Below are positions 1-6,631 of a stretch of 7,322 bases of DNA, in pieces (the stretch's first letter is position 1; each line of letters opens with the position of its first letter). The DNA comes from DASUPK01 sp036265435 (GTDB taxonomy: Bacteria; Actinomycetota; Thermoleophilia; Solirubrobacterales; 70-9). Below the pieces are notes generated by a model. The model was not told the DNA's origin. It ran no database searches and was given only the letters and a program-made list of their open reading frames with translations. A program made the position numbers and the translations under genes. Where the stretch lies: assembly GCA_036265435.1 (NCBI GenBank), contig DATAPB010000141.1:1-7322 (forward strand), in the 5' to 3' direction.

Positions 1-1512
1 ACGCTCCCGGACCACCCCGAGCAGCACGAAGACGTAGGCGACCATCGTCGTGGTGAAGAGCTCGAGGAAGTCCTCCACCCAGAGGTGGACAACCCAGAAG
101 CGCCAGTAGTCGGTGATCGTGAAGTTGTCTCCCGCGCGGACCAGGAGGCCCACCGCGTAGAAGGCCGGGATCGCCAGCGCGGCGAGGAAGAAGAGCCATG
201 GCATGTTGCCGACCCGCTCCTTGCTCAGCCGGCCCTTCAGCCCGCGATAGAGGATGAAGCCCCAAACGCAGAGCCCGACGATCAAGAGCACCTGCCAGAA
301 GCGGCCGAGGTCGAGGTACTCGAAGCCCTGGTCGCCGAAGATCGTGCCGCTGAACCAATTGTGGATATCCGCGAACTCGCCGAACAGGCTGCCGAAGACC
401 ACCACGGCCAAGGCACCGAGCAGGAAGAAGGCGAGCTTCCGCTGCCCCTTCGGTTCGCGCCCGGCGATCATCGGCGCGAGGAAGATCCCGGCCGCCACGA
501 ATGAGGTGGCGACGAAGAAGATCGCCAGCTGCACGTGCCAGGTGCGGACCAGGTTGTATGGGAAGACGTTGGCGATGTCGATGCCGAAGAAGCCGTCGAG
601 GTCGGCGCGGTAGTGCTGGGACATCCCGCCGACCAGCGTCTGGAGCAGGAAGAGGGCCGCCATCACGAAGAAGAACCAGGCAGTCGCCTGCTGCCCCGGC
701 GTCAGTGCCACGTCCCCGGGTGAGCGAAAGCTGAGCGTCGCCTGGTCGCGGCCCTGCCAGCCCAGCCGCCAGCGCCCAAACACGGCGAACAGCACCCCGA
801 TGCCTCCGAGCAGCGCGATCAGCGAGATCACGGACCAGACGACCACGTTCGCGCTCGGCGTGTTGTCGACCTGCGGCTCCGGAGGCCAGTTGTTCGTGTA
901 CGAGTAGTTGTGCCCCGGGCGGCGGACTGAGGCCGCCCAGGACGACCAGGCGAAGAACGCGGTCAGCTGGTGGATCTCGGTTGGGCCCTTGACCGGGTTC
1001 GGCAACAGCCCGAATCGGGTGGTGTCGCTGTCGAGGAAATCGGAATAGTGCTGCCGGAGCTGGCCGAACGCGCTCGCCTGCTGGGCCGATAAGGGCAGCG
1101 TCTTGGTGGTTGAGTCATAGCGGTTGGTCTGGAACTGATCGATCGTCTCCTGCCGGGCCGAGTCGGAGCCGCTGCCGCCGAGCTCGTCCTCGACGATCGC
1201 CGAGGAGCGGTGCAGGTAGTCGTCGGTGAAGTCCGGGCCCAGGTACGCACCGTGTCCGAAGATCGAGCCGTACTCCATGAGGCCGTGATGGAGAAAGACC
1301 TTCTGCCCCGCCCGGATGTCGTTGCCGGTGAAGAGCACCCGCCCGCTCGGGTCGACCACCTTGTCCGGAATCGGAGGATCCGATTGGTAGGTCCGGTAGG
1401 CGAGCAGGACGAGGACGAAGAACCCGACCAGCACGACCAATCCGGCTACCTGGATCCAGGTCTTGGATACGAGCAGCTCGCGCTTACCCGCACGCTGGTC
1501 AGCGGCGGGCAT
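1..1512 (-). CDS. norB: Quinol-dependent nitric oxide reductase (qNOR), N-terminal 504 residues, cut by the left edge
   Basis: This membrane enzyme of the haem-copper oxidase superfamily reduces 2 NO to N2O with electrons from quinol. The frame is open from the ATG at 1512 to base 1. An N-terminal membrane helix (about residues 20-40) leads into an extracytoplasmic domain with the family signature HHGLMEYGSIFGHGAYLGPD (75-94) and NRYD (130-133). There is no CXXCH haem c motif, as expected for the quinol type. Membrane helices follow from about 222. WHVQLAIFF (325-333), GREPKGQ (351-357) and FEYLDLGRFWQ (397-407) are typical qNOR blocks. HLWVE (476-480) supplies an expected FeB ligand (H476) and the catalytic-site glutamate (E480). 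The quinol-site region reads H300-Y-R-A-D304, with Asp where characterised qNORs have Glu. The start is supported by AGGAGA at 1521-1526, 8 nt upstream. The remaining FeB histidines lie outside the window, so an NO dismutase-like variant cannot be fully excluded. Confidence 0.92.
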   Translation of the reverse strand, partial: MPAADQRAGKRELLVSKTWIQVAGLVVLVGFFVLVLLAYRTYQSDPPIPDKVVDPSGRVLFTGNDIRAGQKVFLHHGLMEYGSIFGHGAYLGPDFTDDYLHRSSAIVEDELGGSGSDSARQETIDQFQTNRYDSTTKTLPLSAQQASAFGQLRQHYSDFLDSDTTRFGLLPNPVKGPTEIHQLTAFFAWSSWAASVRRPGHNYSYTNNWPPEPQVDNTPSANVVVWSVISLIALLGGIGVLFAVFGRWRLGWQGRDQATLSFRSPGDVALTPGQQATAWFFFVMAALFLLQTLVGGMSQHYRADLDGFFGIDIANVFPYNLVRTWHVQLAIFFVATSFVAAGIFLAPMIAGREPKGQRKLAFFLLGALAVVVFGSLFGEFADIHNWFSGTIFGDQGFEYLDLGRFWQVLLIVGLCVWGFILYRGLKGRLSKERVGNMPWLFFLAALAIPAFYAVGLLVRAGDNFTITDYWRFWVVHLWVEDFLELFTTTMVAYVFVLLGVVRER

Positions 1513-1544
1513 GCCGACCGTCTCCTCTCTCCAAATGCGTGGCA

Positions 1545-1565
1545 TCGATCAGGACGATTGATCGA
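1545..1565. promoter_or_regulatory. Inverted repeat upstream of the NO reductase gene, candidate operator
   Basis: The arms TCGATCA (1545-1551) and TGATCGA (1559-1565) are perfect 7-bp inverted repeats around a 7-nt spacer. On the minus strand the site lies 32-52 nt upstream of the reductase start and just downstream of a candidate promoter, where a repressor site would be expected. It does not fit the FNR/Dnr consensus spacing or a clear NsrR site. There is no T tract, so a terminator for the upstream channel gene is unlikely. The regulator is unknown. Confidence 0.35.
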
Positions 1566-1576
1566 GCAGCCTGCGC

Positions 1577-1606
1577 ATCCTATTCGCGGCGATGCCGGCG
1601 GTTCAA
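1577..1606 (-). promoter_or_regulatory. Candidate sigma70-type promoter for the NO reductase gene
   Basis: Read on the minus strand, TTGAAC (1606-1601) and TAGGAT (1582-1577) are separated by 18 nt. Each matches 4 of 6 consensus positions. The -35 element overlaps the stop codon of the channel gene. Transcription would start near 1570, just before the inverted repeat at 1545-1565. This would let the reductase be expressed independently of the channel gene. The call rests on consensus matching only. Confidence 0.35.
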
Positions 1607-2505
1607 GCGGCCGGGTCAGCGGACCACTCGTGATCCCGCTGATACGCCGCGAGCGCTTCGGCGTTACCGGTTGGATGGCCGCGGAGGAATTCCACGCTGA
1701 CCGTCGCTAAGAGCTGGTCGATCGCCCGGCGGAGCATCTCGCCCTCGAATCGGAGCTCTGGTGAGGCGTAGACCGCCGGGAAGTCGTCGACCAGCGCAAT
1801 CAGTCCCGGGAGGACGGCCGGAAGGCTGTGCCTCCTCTGACGCGGATGGAAGTAGTAGGCGATCGGGGAGTGAGCGAGGTCGTCGCGGACAGCGATCAGG
1901 CGTGAAGTGATGTCGGCGAGAATCCTGGCGGCCGCCTCCGGCGCGATCTGATTCAACGTGACGCCGGCCTCGCGCTGCGTCTCGGTCAGCACGGCGATCT
2001 CATCCGAGAGGGTGCGCGAGTCCGCGAGGACTCGGTAGAGGATCAGGATCCAGGAGATGCTGGCGGTTACGAGGCCCAGTCCGATCAGCGTCTCGAGCGG
2101 GCCGAGATAGCGCAGTCCCGTTGTGGCGGGCACGATGTCGCCGTATCCGAGGCTGGTCAGATTGACCAGGGAGAGATAGAGGGCGTCGCCGAGCCCGCCA
2201 TCTCGGGCGGCGCCTGCGGTGATGACGTAGTCCTCCGGGAAGTGGGGCCAGAGCATCACTGCGAATCCGACAATCACCAGTGCGCTCCAGGTCAGGATCA
2301 CGGCGAAGAACGCGACGGGGCCCGCGAACGATAGGACCGAATGGTTCCTTCGCCCGACTCGGCGCGCGGCGCGCCATATCCCGTGAATCAGCCGCTCACT
2401 GACGATCCCCTGGCCGTGCGGATGGAAGAGAGTGTCGAAGATGTCACGGAGAGCGACGAGCACCAAGGTCGCACCACCGATCGTCGCCAAGACCTCCCAC
2501 ATCAT
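1603..2505 (-). CDS. Potassium-channel-like membrane protein (Ion_trans_2 pore)
   Basis: The 300-residue protein looks like a small ion channel of the PF07885 type. It has an N-terminal hydrophobic segment (about 3-20), a second helix (about 62-86), a pore region ending in the selectivity-filter motif T-S-L-G-Y-G-D (117-123), and a third helix (about 134-157). GYGD is the classic potassium filter. The C-terminal half (about 160-300) is soluble and mostly helical, with no recognised RCK or cyclic-nucleotide domain, so the gating signal is unknown. Two ATG codons are adjacent (2505 and 2502). No Shine-Dalgarno sequence precedes them, but a TATAGC hexamer sits where a leaderless transcript would need its -10 box. 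The gene diverges from the phosphate transporter gene and lies 90 nt upstream of the NO reductase on the same strand. The family call is firm; ion selectivity and role are inferred. Confidence 0.87.
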   Translation of the reverse strand: MMWEVLATIGGATLVLVALRDIFDTLFHPHGQGIVSERLIHGIWRAARRVGRRNHSVLSFAGPVAFFAVILTWSALVIVGFAVMLWPHFPEDYVITAGAARDGGLGDALYLSLVNLTSLGYGDIVPATTGLRYLGPLETLIGLGLVTASISWILILYRVLADSRTLSDEIAVLTETQREAGVTLNQIAPEAAARILADITSRLIAVRDDLAHSPIAYYFHPRQRRHSLPAVLPGLIALVDDFPAVYASPELRFEGEMLRRAIDQLLATVSVEFLRGHPTGNAEALAAYQRDHEWSADPAA

Positions 2506-2550
2506 TCAGACGCTATAGGCACGGAGATCCACCGCACATAGAGTCGTCAG
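2506..2550. promoter_or_regulatory. 45-bp divergent promoter region with paired leaderless-type -10 elements
   Basis: This is the whole gap between the two divergent start codons. On the plus strand TAGAGT (2539-2544) fits TANNNT and occupies -12 to -7 relative to the ATG at 2551. On the minus strand TATAGC (2517-2512) occupies the same -12 to -7 interval relative to the ATG at 2505. Neither gene has a convincing Shine-Dalgarno sequence. The pattern suggests that transcription of both genes begins at or next to the start codon. Because the gap is so short, the upstream part of each promoter must lie close to or inside the other gene. Confidence 0.4.
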
Positions 2551-3561
2551 ATGGATGCCGGCCTGATCGCGGCGCTCGCGCTGGCGATTGCCTTCGCCGT
2601 CACCAATGGGCTCCACGACGCCGCGAACGCGATCGCGACGCTGGTCGCGACGCGCGGGGCTCGCCCCGGCCAGGCGATCGTCCTCGCGACCGTCTTCAAC
2701 CTCCTCGGCCCCTTTCTGGTCGGAGCGGCCGTCGCCGACACCATCGGCGGGATCGTCACCGTCTCGCCTGCCGAGAGCACGGAGGTGATCGGGTGCGGCC
2801 TAGCCGCCGCAGTTGCCTGGAACCTGATCACCTGGTGGCTGGGCCTGCCATCGAGTTCGGGGCACGCGCTCGTCGGCGGCCTGGTCGGTGCCGCCCTGGT
2901 GGAGGGCGGACTGGACGCCGTTAGCTGGGGCGGGATCGAGTCCGGCCGCCCCGTCGGCGTATTTGGAACCCTGATCGCACTGGCCGTCTCTCCGATCCTC
3001 GGCGGGCTCGCCGCCTTCGCAGTGATTCGGATGCTGCGGTGGCTGCTGCGGCGCGCCACCCGGACCTGGCGGGGGTCCGTGACGGCCGGCCAGTGGGTGA
3101 TGTCCTCGGCCCTCGCCTTCAGCCACGGCGCCAACGACGCACAGAAGGCCGTCGGCGTGGTGGCGGCGCTCCTCCTCGGAGCCGGAAAGATCGATTCACT
3201 GTCCGCGCCTAGCTGGGCGACGCTCGCCTGCGCGCTGGGGCTCACGATCGGCACGGCCCTCGGCGGGTGGAGGATCATCAAGACCGTGGGTCGCCGCATC
3301 TACCGTCTCCAGCCGATCGAAGGGCTTGCCAGCCAGAGCTCATCCGCGGCCGTGATTTTCGGCGCGTCGCTGGTCGGTGCACCGACCTCGACGACGCAGG
3401 TGGTCGCCTCATCGGTGGTCGGTATCGGCGGCGGCCGGCGGCGCATTCGCCACGTGGACTGGGCGGTGGTGCGCAATATCGGGCTCGCGTGGGTGATCAC
3501 CATCCCCATCTGCGCCGCCCTTGCCGGCGCCGCCCTCGAAATCTGGCGTGCGGTGACATGA
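2551..3561 (+). CDS. pit: PiT-family inorganic phosphate transporter
   Basis: This 336-residue inner-membrane carrier belongs to the PiT family (PF01384), which takes up phosphate, usually as a metal-phosphate complex with protons or as a sodium symporter. The duplicated signature is clear: NGLHDAANA (19-27) in the first half and SHGANDAQKA (191-200) in the second. The companion loops are PSSSGHALVGG (100-110) and GAPTSTTQVV (277-286), where Gln replaces the more usual His. Hydrophobic helices fill the rest, with a short basic loop (about 161-175) between the halves. The length is on the short side but complete for bacterial members lacking a large central loop. The ATG at 2551 is favoured because the family's N-terminal helix begins at once and no upstream in-frame start is needed. 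The stop overlaps the next gene as ATGA, so translation of the two is probably coupled. Confidence 0.95.
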   Translation: MDAGLIAALALAIAFAVTNGLHDAANAIATLVATRGARPGQAIVLATVFNLLGPFLVGAAVADTIGGIVTVSPAESTEVIGCGLAAAVAWNLITWWLGLPSSSGHALVGGLVGAALVEGGLDAVSWGGIESGRPVGVFGTLIALAVSPILGGLAAFAVIRMLRWLLRRATRTWRGSVTAGQWVMSSALAFSHGANDAQKAVGVVAALLLGAGKIDSLSAPSWATLACALGLTIGTALGGWRIIKTVGRRIYRLQPIEGLASQSSSAAVIFGASLVGAPTSTTQVVASSVVGIGGGRRRIRHVDWAVVRNIGLAWVITIPICAALAGAALEIWRAVT

Positions 3562-4169
3562 CGAAGCGGCGCTGGTTCCTTCCCGAAACGCCGGACCTGG
3601 TCGGTCAGCTGGGGGCTCAGGCGGCGATCACCCGGGAGGGCCTCGAGTCGTTCGCGGCATGGGCCGCGGGCGACGAGGGGGCAGGCGACGCATTGCCCGA
3701 GATCGAACATCGTGGTGACACGAGCAAGCGCGCCCTGCTCGAACAGCTGCGGGAGGCCTTCCTCACGCCGATCGAGCCGGAGGACCTCTTTGCGCTCTCC
3801 CGTGGGATCGACTGGATCCTGTACTACGCCCGTGACCTGGTCAGTGAGGCCAGGGCGATGGGCGTCTCGCCCGACGCGCGCCTCGCGGAGATGGCCGGGC
3901 TGCTGCGCGATGCGGTGGACCACATCTGCGAGGCGGTCGCCGCGATCCACTCGGACGGCAAGGTCGCGAGCGCGGCGGCCGATCAGGCGATCCGCGTCGA
4001 ACGACAGCTGGAACGCTGCTACTACCAAGGAATGGCGGAGCTCCTGGCGGTGGACATCCGAACCGAACGGATTTCGAGCCGCGAGCTCTATCGCCGGTGC
4101 GCCCGCATCGGGGACGAGGTCATCGACGTCGGCGAGCGGATCATCTACGCGGTTGTCAAGGAGAGCTGA
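3558..4169 (+). CDS. DUF47 / PhoU-like protein partnered with the phosphate transporter
   Basis: The 203-residue soluble, all-helical protein resembles the DUF47 (PF01865) family, distant relatives of PhoU usually encoded beside pit and thought to modulate phosphate uptake. Family features include the acidic E50-x3-D54 motif, TPIEPEDLFAL (70-80) and the C-terminal block RIGDEVIDVGERI (183-195); PhoU-like proteins bind metal clusters through such acidic motifs. The start at 3558 overlaps the transporter stop by 4 bp (ATGA). A longer frame opening at 3267 was rejected because its extra residues come from the transporter's coding sequence in another frame. The pairing with the transporter strongly supports a role in phosphate transport or its control. 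The exact biochemical activity of DUF47 proteins is not established. Confidence 0.9.
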   Translation: MTKRRWFLPETPDLVGQLGAQAAITREGLESFAAWAAGDEGAGDALPEIEHRGDTSKRALLEQLREAFLTPIEPEDLFALSRGIDWILYYARDLVSEARAMGVSPDARLAEMAGLLRDAVDHICEAVAAIHSDGKVASAAADQAIRVERQLERCYYQGMAELLAVDIRTERISSRELYRRCARIGDEVIDVGERIIYAVVKES

Positions 4170-4180
4170 GGGGCCTTACT

Positions 4181-4192
4181 CTCCATCTGGAG
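4181..4192. repeat. 12-bp imperfect palindrome between the DUF47 and kinase genes
   Basis: CTCCA-TC-TGGAG is a 5-2-5 palindrome in the 55-bp gap upstream of the kinase. It could be a small protein-binding site, but sites this short arise readily by chance in GC-rich DNA. Confidence 0.2.
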
Positions 4193-4204
4193 CTACGAGG
4201 AGCC

Positions 4205-4258
4205 ATGCCACGACTCACGCGCGGATGGGCGTGCCGCAACCGACGGTCCGAGCCTTGA
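4205..4258 (+). other. Possible 17-codon leader ORF overlapping the kinase start region
   Basis: An ATG at 4205 opens a 17-codon frame, rich in Arg, ending at TGA 4256-4258. It is out of frame with the kinase. The only strong purine-rich ribosome-binding sequence nearby, GAGGAG at 4197-4202, is just 2 nt from this ATG and 22 nt from the kinase ATG at 4225, so it fits neither well. The stop overlaps an in-frame TTG of the kinase (TTGA, 4255-4258). Translational coupling is possible; expression of the peptide is unproven. Confidence 0.2.
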
Positions 4259-5931
4259 CCGGGAACGCGCTCACCGATGAGCGCCTCGAGCAGTTGCTGG
4301 AGATTGGTCGAGCGATCGTCTCCGAGCTCGACCCGGAAGTCGTGCTTCGGCGGGTACTCGAGGCCGCCCGCGATCTGAGCGGCGCGAAGTACGCCGCGCT
4401 CGGGATCCTGAACGAGGACAAGACCGGTCTCGAGCGCTTCCTGTATTCCGGGATCGACGAGCAGACCCGGCGCGAGATCGGCCCTCTGCCGAGGGGTCGA
4501 GGCGTGCTCGGGGAGCTGATCCGGGATCCTCGGCCCCTGCGCCTGCCGGACGTCGGAGCGCATCCTCGTTCCTATGGGTTTCCGCCAGCGCACCCGGAGA
4601 TGAGGACTTTCCTAGGGACTCCGCTGCTGGTGCGCGGTGAGGCCTGGGGCAACCTGTACCTGACGGAGAAGGAGGGCGGCGCGGAGTTCGACGATGCCGA
4701 TGAACAGCTCATCGTCGTGCTCGCCGCTTGGTCGGCCGTGGCAATCGAGAACGCTCGCCTGTACGAGAACACGGACCGTCGGGCCGCCGAACTGGAGCAG
4801 GCCCTGCGCGGGCTGGAGGCGGCCTCGGATGTGGCTCGCACCGTGTCGAGTGGAATCTCCCTGGAGGAGCTGCTAGAGCTGATCGGCAAACGCGGGCGAG
4901 GTGTGGTCGCGGCCCGTCGCTCGATGGTCCTTCTTTCTGATGGGTCGGAGCTCGAGGTCGTGGCGGCCGCCGGCGAGCAGCCGGAATCAGTGCTGGGCCG
5001 AAGGGTGCCCGATCAGGAGACCTGGCTCAACGACCTGCAGGCCGCGGTTCCGGAGCTTCGCGGGTTAAAGACGCTTGTCTCAGCGCTTGAGTTGCGTAAG
5101 CGCCCTCGGGGCCTGCTGCTCGCTGTGGGCCCGCACGATGGCGACTTCGATGCCGACGACGAGCGCGTCTTCAGCTCGTTCGCGGCCAGTGCAGCGAGCA
5201 CGATCGTCACGATGCAGGCCGTCGAGGACGAGAGGCTCAAGCTCTCGATAGAGGCCTCCGAGCGAGAGCGGCACCGATGGGCTCGCGAGCTCCATGACGA
5301 GACCCTCCAGGAGCTCGGGGCGCTGCGAGTGCTGCTCGACACCAGGGCGGGAGAGGAGCGGGCGGATCTTTCGCCGGAGGCCCACGTGCTTGCGATCGAT
5401 CACGTCGACCGAGGCATCCGCAACCTCCAGGGACTGATCACCGAGTTGCGCCCGGCGGCTCTCGATGATCTCGGCGTCGGCCCGGCCATTGAGGCGCTGG
5501 CTCACCAGTCGAGCGAGAGATGCGACGTCGACATCGACGTCGACGTCGATCTGGCGCCTGCCGGCGGGGAGGAGCCGGTGCGCCTTTCGCCGGAATTGGA
5601 GGCGACGATCTACCGGCTTGTCCAGGAGGCGATGAACAATGCGATCAAGCACGCCGATCCGCGCCGGATTTCGGTGACGGTGAGCCGCGACGACTCGAGC
5701 GTGGAGGTGACCGTCGCCGACGACGGCGCCGGGTTCGAGCCAAGGTCAGCCGAACGGAGCTTCGGAATGATCGGCATGGAGGAGCGGGCTACGCTCTCAG
5801 GTGGGACGTTGGAGGTGGAATCGGAACCCGGTCGCGGCACGCAGGTGCGCGCCGAGCTGCCGCTGTCGCGGCCGAGGCAGGCGGCAGCGGGTGAGGCCGA
5901 CACCTCCCTCAGCGACTCCACTCGCGCCTAG
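4225..5931 (+). CDS. DosS/DosT-like sensor histidine kinase (GAF-GAF-HisKA_3-HATPase_c), probable haem gas sensor
   Basis: With the ATG at 4225 the protein has 568 residues and no membrane segments, so it should be cytoplasmic. Order: GAF-A (about 20-180), a helical linker, a more divergent GAF-B (about 205-333), HisKA_3 with phosphoacceptor His357 in ELHDETLQ, then HATPase_c with N box NNAIKHA (471-477), G1 DDGAGF (499-504), G2 FGMIGM (513-518) and GRGT (536-539). All catalytic motifs are intact. GAF-A aligns well with mycobacterial DosS: GFPPAHPEMRTFLG contains His123 at the place of the DosS haem ligand His149, and LYLTEK contains Tyr145 at the place of Tyr171, with the same 22-residue spacing. 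Gly60 occupies the place of DosS Glu87, as in DosT. Haem binding and O2/NO/CO sensing are inferred from this. The start is uncertain (ATG 4225, GTG 4231 or TTG 4255); the frame further upstream lies inside the DUF47 gene. The response regulator at 5936-6613 is the likely partner. Confidence 0.93.
   Translation: MGVPQPTVRALTGNALTDERLEQLLEIGRAIVSELDPEVVLRRVLEAARDLSGAKYAALGILNEDKTGLERFLYSGIDEQTRREIGPLPRGRGVLGELIRDPRPLRLPDVGAHPRSYGFPPAHPEMRTFLGTPLLVRGEAWGNLYLTEKEGGAEFDDADEQLIVVLAAWSAVAIENARLYENTDRRAAELEQALRGLEAASDVARTVSSGISLEELLELIGKRGRGVVAARRSMVLLSDGSELEVVAAAGEQPESVLGRRVPDQETWLNDLQAAVPELRGLKTLVSALELRKRPRGLLLAVGPHDGDFDADDERVFSSFAASAASTIVTMQAVEDERLKLSIEASERERHRWARELHDETLQELGALRVLLDTRAGEERADLSPEAHVLAIDHVDRGIRNLQGLITELRPAALDDLGVGPAIEALAHQSSERCDVDIDVDVDLAPAGGEEPVRLSPELEATIYRLVQEAMNNAIKHADPRRISVTVSRDDSSVEVTVADDGAGFEPRSAERSFGMIGMEERATLSGGTLEVESEPGRGTQVRAELPLSRPRQAAAGEADTSLSDSTRA
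5524..5550 (+). repeat. Short in-gene hexamer tandem repeat (GACGTC-like)
   Basis: Four consecutive hexamers GACGTC, GACATC, GACGTC, GACGTC, followed by GAT, encode an alternating Asp-Val/Ile run in the kinase between HisKA_3 and HATPase_c. It sits in a surface loop or strand that is variable in the family, so a change in repeat number would probably be tolerated and stay in frame. Confidence 0.6.
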
Positions 5932-5935
5932 CGCT

Positions 5936-6613
5936 CTATTGGCCCTCCAGCAGCCCGTGATCGCGGGCGAACGCAACCGCCTCAGCCCGGCTGTTGGTAT
6001 CGAGCTTGCGATGGATCGCGGCACGATGGGTCTCGACGGTCCGGATGCTGATCACCAGCTGCTCGGCGATCTCGGGGTTCGTATAGCCGGCAGCCACCAA
6101 CCGAAGCACTTCCACCTCGCGAGGCGTGAGTCCGCCCGGTGGCCCCTCGGGCTCCACCGCGAGTCGCGCTCCGAGGATCGGGTTGATGTAGGTCTCGCCG
6201 CGCGTCGCCGCACGAATGGCGTCGACCAGCTCGGCGCCGGCGGCGTGCTTCACGACGAATGCGCTGGCTCCGAGCCGGAAAGCCTCTCGGGCGAAGGCGG
6301 GGTCGTCCTGCATGGTCAACACGACGACCGCCGTGTCCGGCGATCCCTCGCGGATTGCCGGAATGGTGGCGAGGCTCGGGTCGCCTGGCATGTTCAGGTC
6401 GAGCACGAGCACGCTCGGCTTCAGTCCCGAGGAGCGACGACGGGCGGTGTCGGCGTCCCCCGCCTCGGCGATCACATCCATGTCGCCCTCGGCCTCGACG
6501 ATGCGTCGGAGTCCATCGCGAACGATCTCGTGATCGTCCGCGAGGATGATCGTGATCGTGCCGGGCTCGTCGGTGCTCTTCGGGTCAGCGGCCATCAAGC
6601 TCGTCTCGGACAC
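5936..6613 (-). CDS. NarL/FixJ-type response regulator (REC + LuxR-type HTH)
   Basis: The 225-residue protein has an N-terminal receiver domain (about 20-135) with acidic pocket D26-D27, phosphoacceptor D72 in VLVLDLNMPGD, T100 and K122. A LuxR-type helix-turn-helix follows (about 161-220), opening with GLTPREVEVLRLVAAG and carrying the recognition helix around SIRTVETHRAAI. It should be a DNA-binding transcription factor activated by phosphorylation from a HisKA_3 kinase. A GTG start at 6613 is chosen because AGAGGT at 6621-6626 lies 7 nt upstream; the ATG at 6595 (Met7) has a poorer site. The first 18 residues precede the receiver fold. The gene is convergent with the kinase gene, leaving only 4 bp between stops, and lies 36 nt downstream of the small charged protein gene on the same strand. 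Kinase pairing is inferred from adjacency and family. Confidence 0.94.
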   Translation of the reverse strand: MSETSLMAADPKSTDEPGTITIILADDHEIVRDGLRRIVEAEGDMDVIAEAGDADTARRRSSGLKPSVLVLDLNMPGDPSLATIPAIREGSPDTAVVVLTMQDDPAFAREAFRLGASAFVVKHAAGAELVDAIRAATRGETYINPILGARLAVEPEGPPGGLTPREVEVLRLVAAGYTNPEIAEQLVISIRTVETHRAAIHRKLDTNSRAEAVAFARDHGLLEGQ

Positions 6614-6619
6614 GGTATT

Positions 6620-6631
6620 GACCTCTAGGTC
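6620..6631. promoter_or_regulatory. 12-bp palindrome overlapping the response regulator's ribosome-binding site
   Basis: GACCT-CT-AGGTC is a 5-2-5 palindrome in the 36-bp gap ahead of the response regulator, and it contains that gene's Shine-Dalgarno sequence (minus-strand AGAGGT). It could be an autoregulatory operator or a weak hairpin limiting ribosome access. It resembles but does not match the DosR box, whose half-sites are spaced differently. Confidence 0.25.

Noticed and set aside
85..1250. Several plus- and minus-strand open frames over the left 1.2 kb
   Set aside because: They are out of frame with the NO reductase, which explains the whole stretch in one open frame from 1512 to the edge.
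1513..1602. Rho-independent terminator after the channel gene
   Set aside because: The inverted repeat at 1545-1565 is AT/GC mixed with a 7-nt spacer and no T tract on the relevant strand.
2547..3299. 250-codon open frame on the minus strand opposite the phosphate transporter gene
   Set aside because: It is the antisense of a clear PiT gene. The Arg/Ser/Pro/Ala-rich translation has no domain-like pattern and reflects G/C codon bias.
3267..3557. N-terminal extension of the DUF47 frame
   Set aside because: It overlaps the end of the transporter gene out of frame. The ATG at 3558, with the ATGA overlap, fits the family start.
3712..4224. Upstream extension of the kinase frame
   Set aside because: It lies inside the DUF47 gene in another frame, and its low-complexity Ser/Arg-rich translation does not resemble a sensor domain.
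5801..6628. 275-codon plus-strand open frame opposite the response regulator
   Set aside because: It is a shadow of a gene with intact receiver and HTH motifs. The translation has no recognisable fold.
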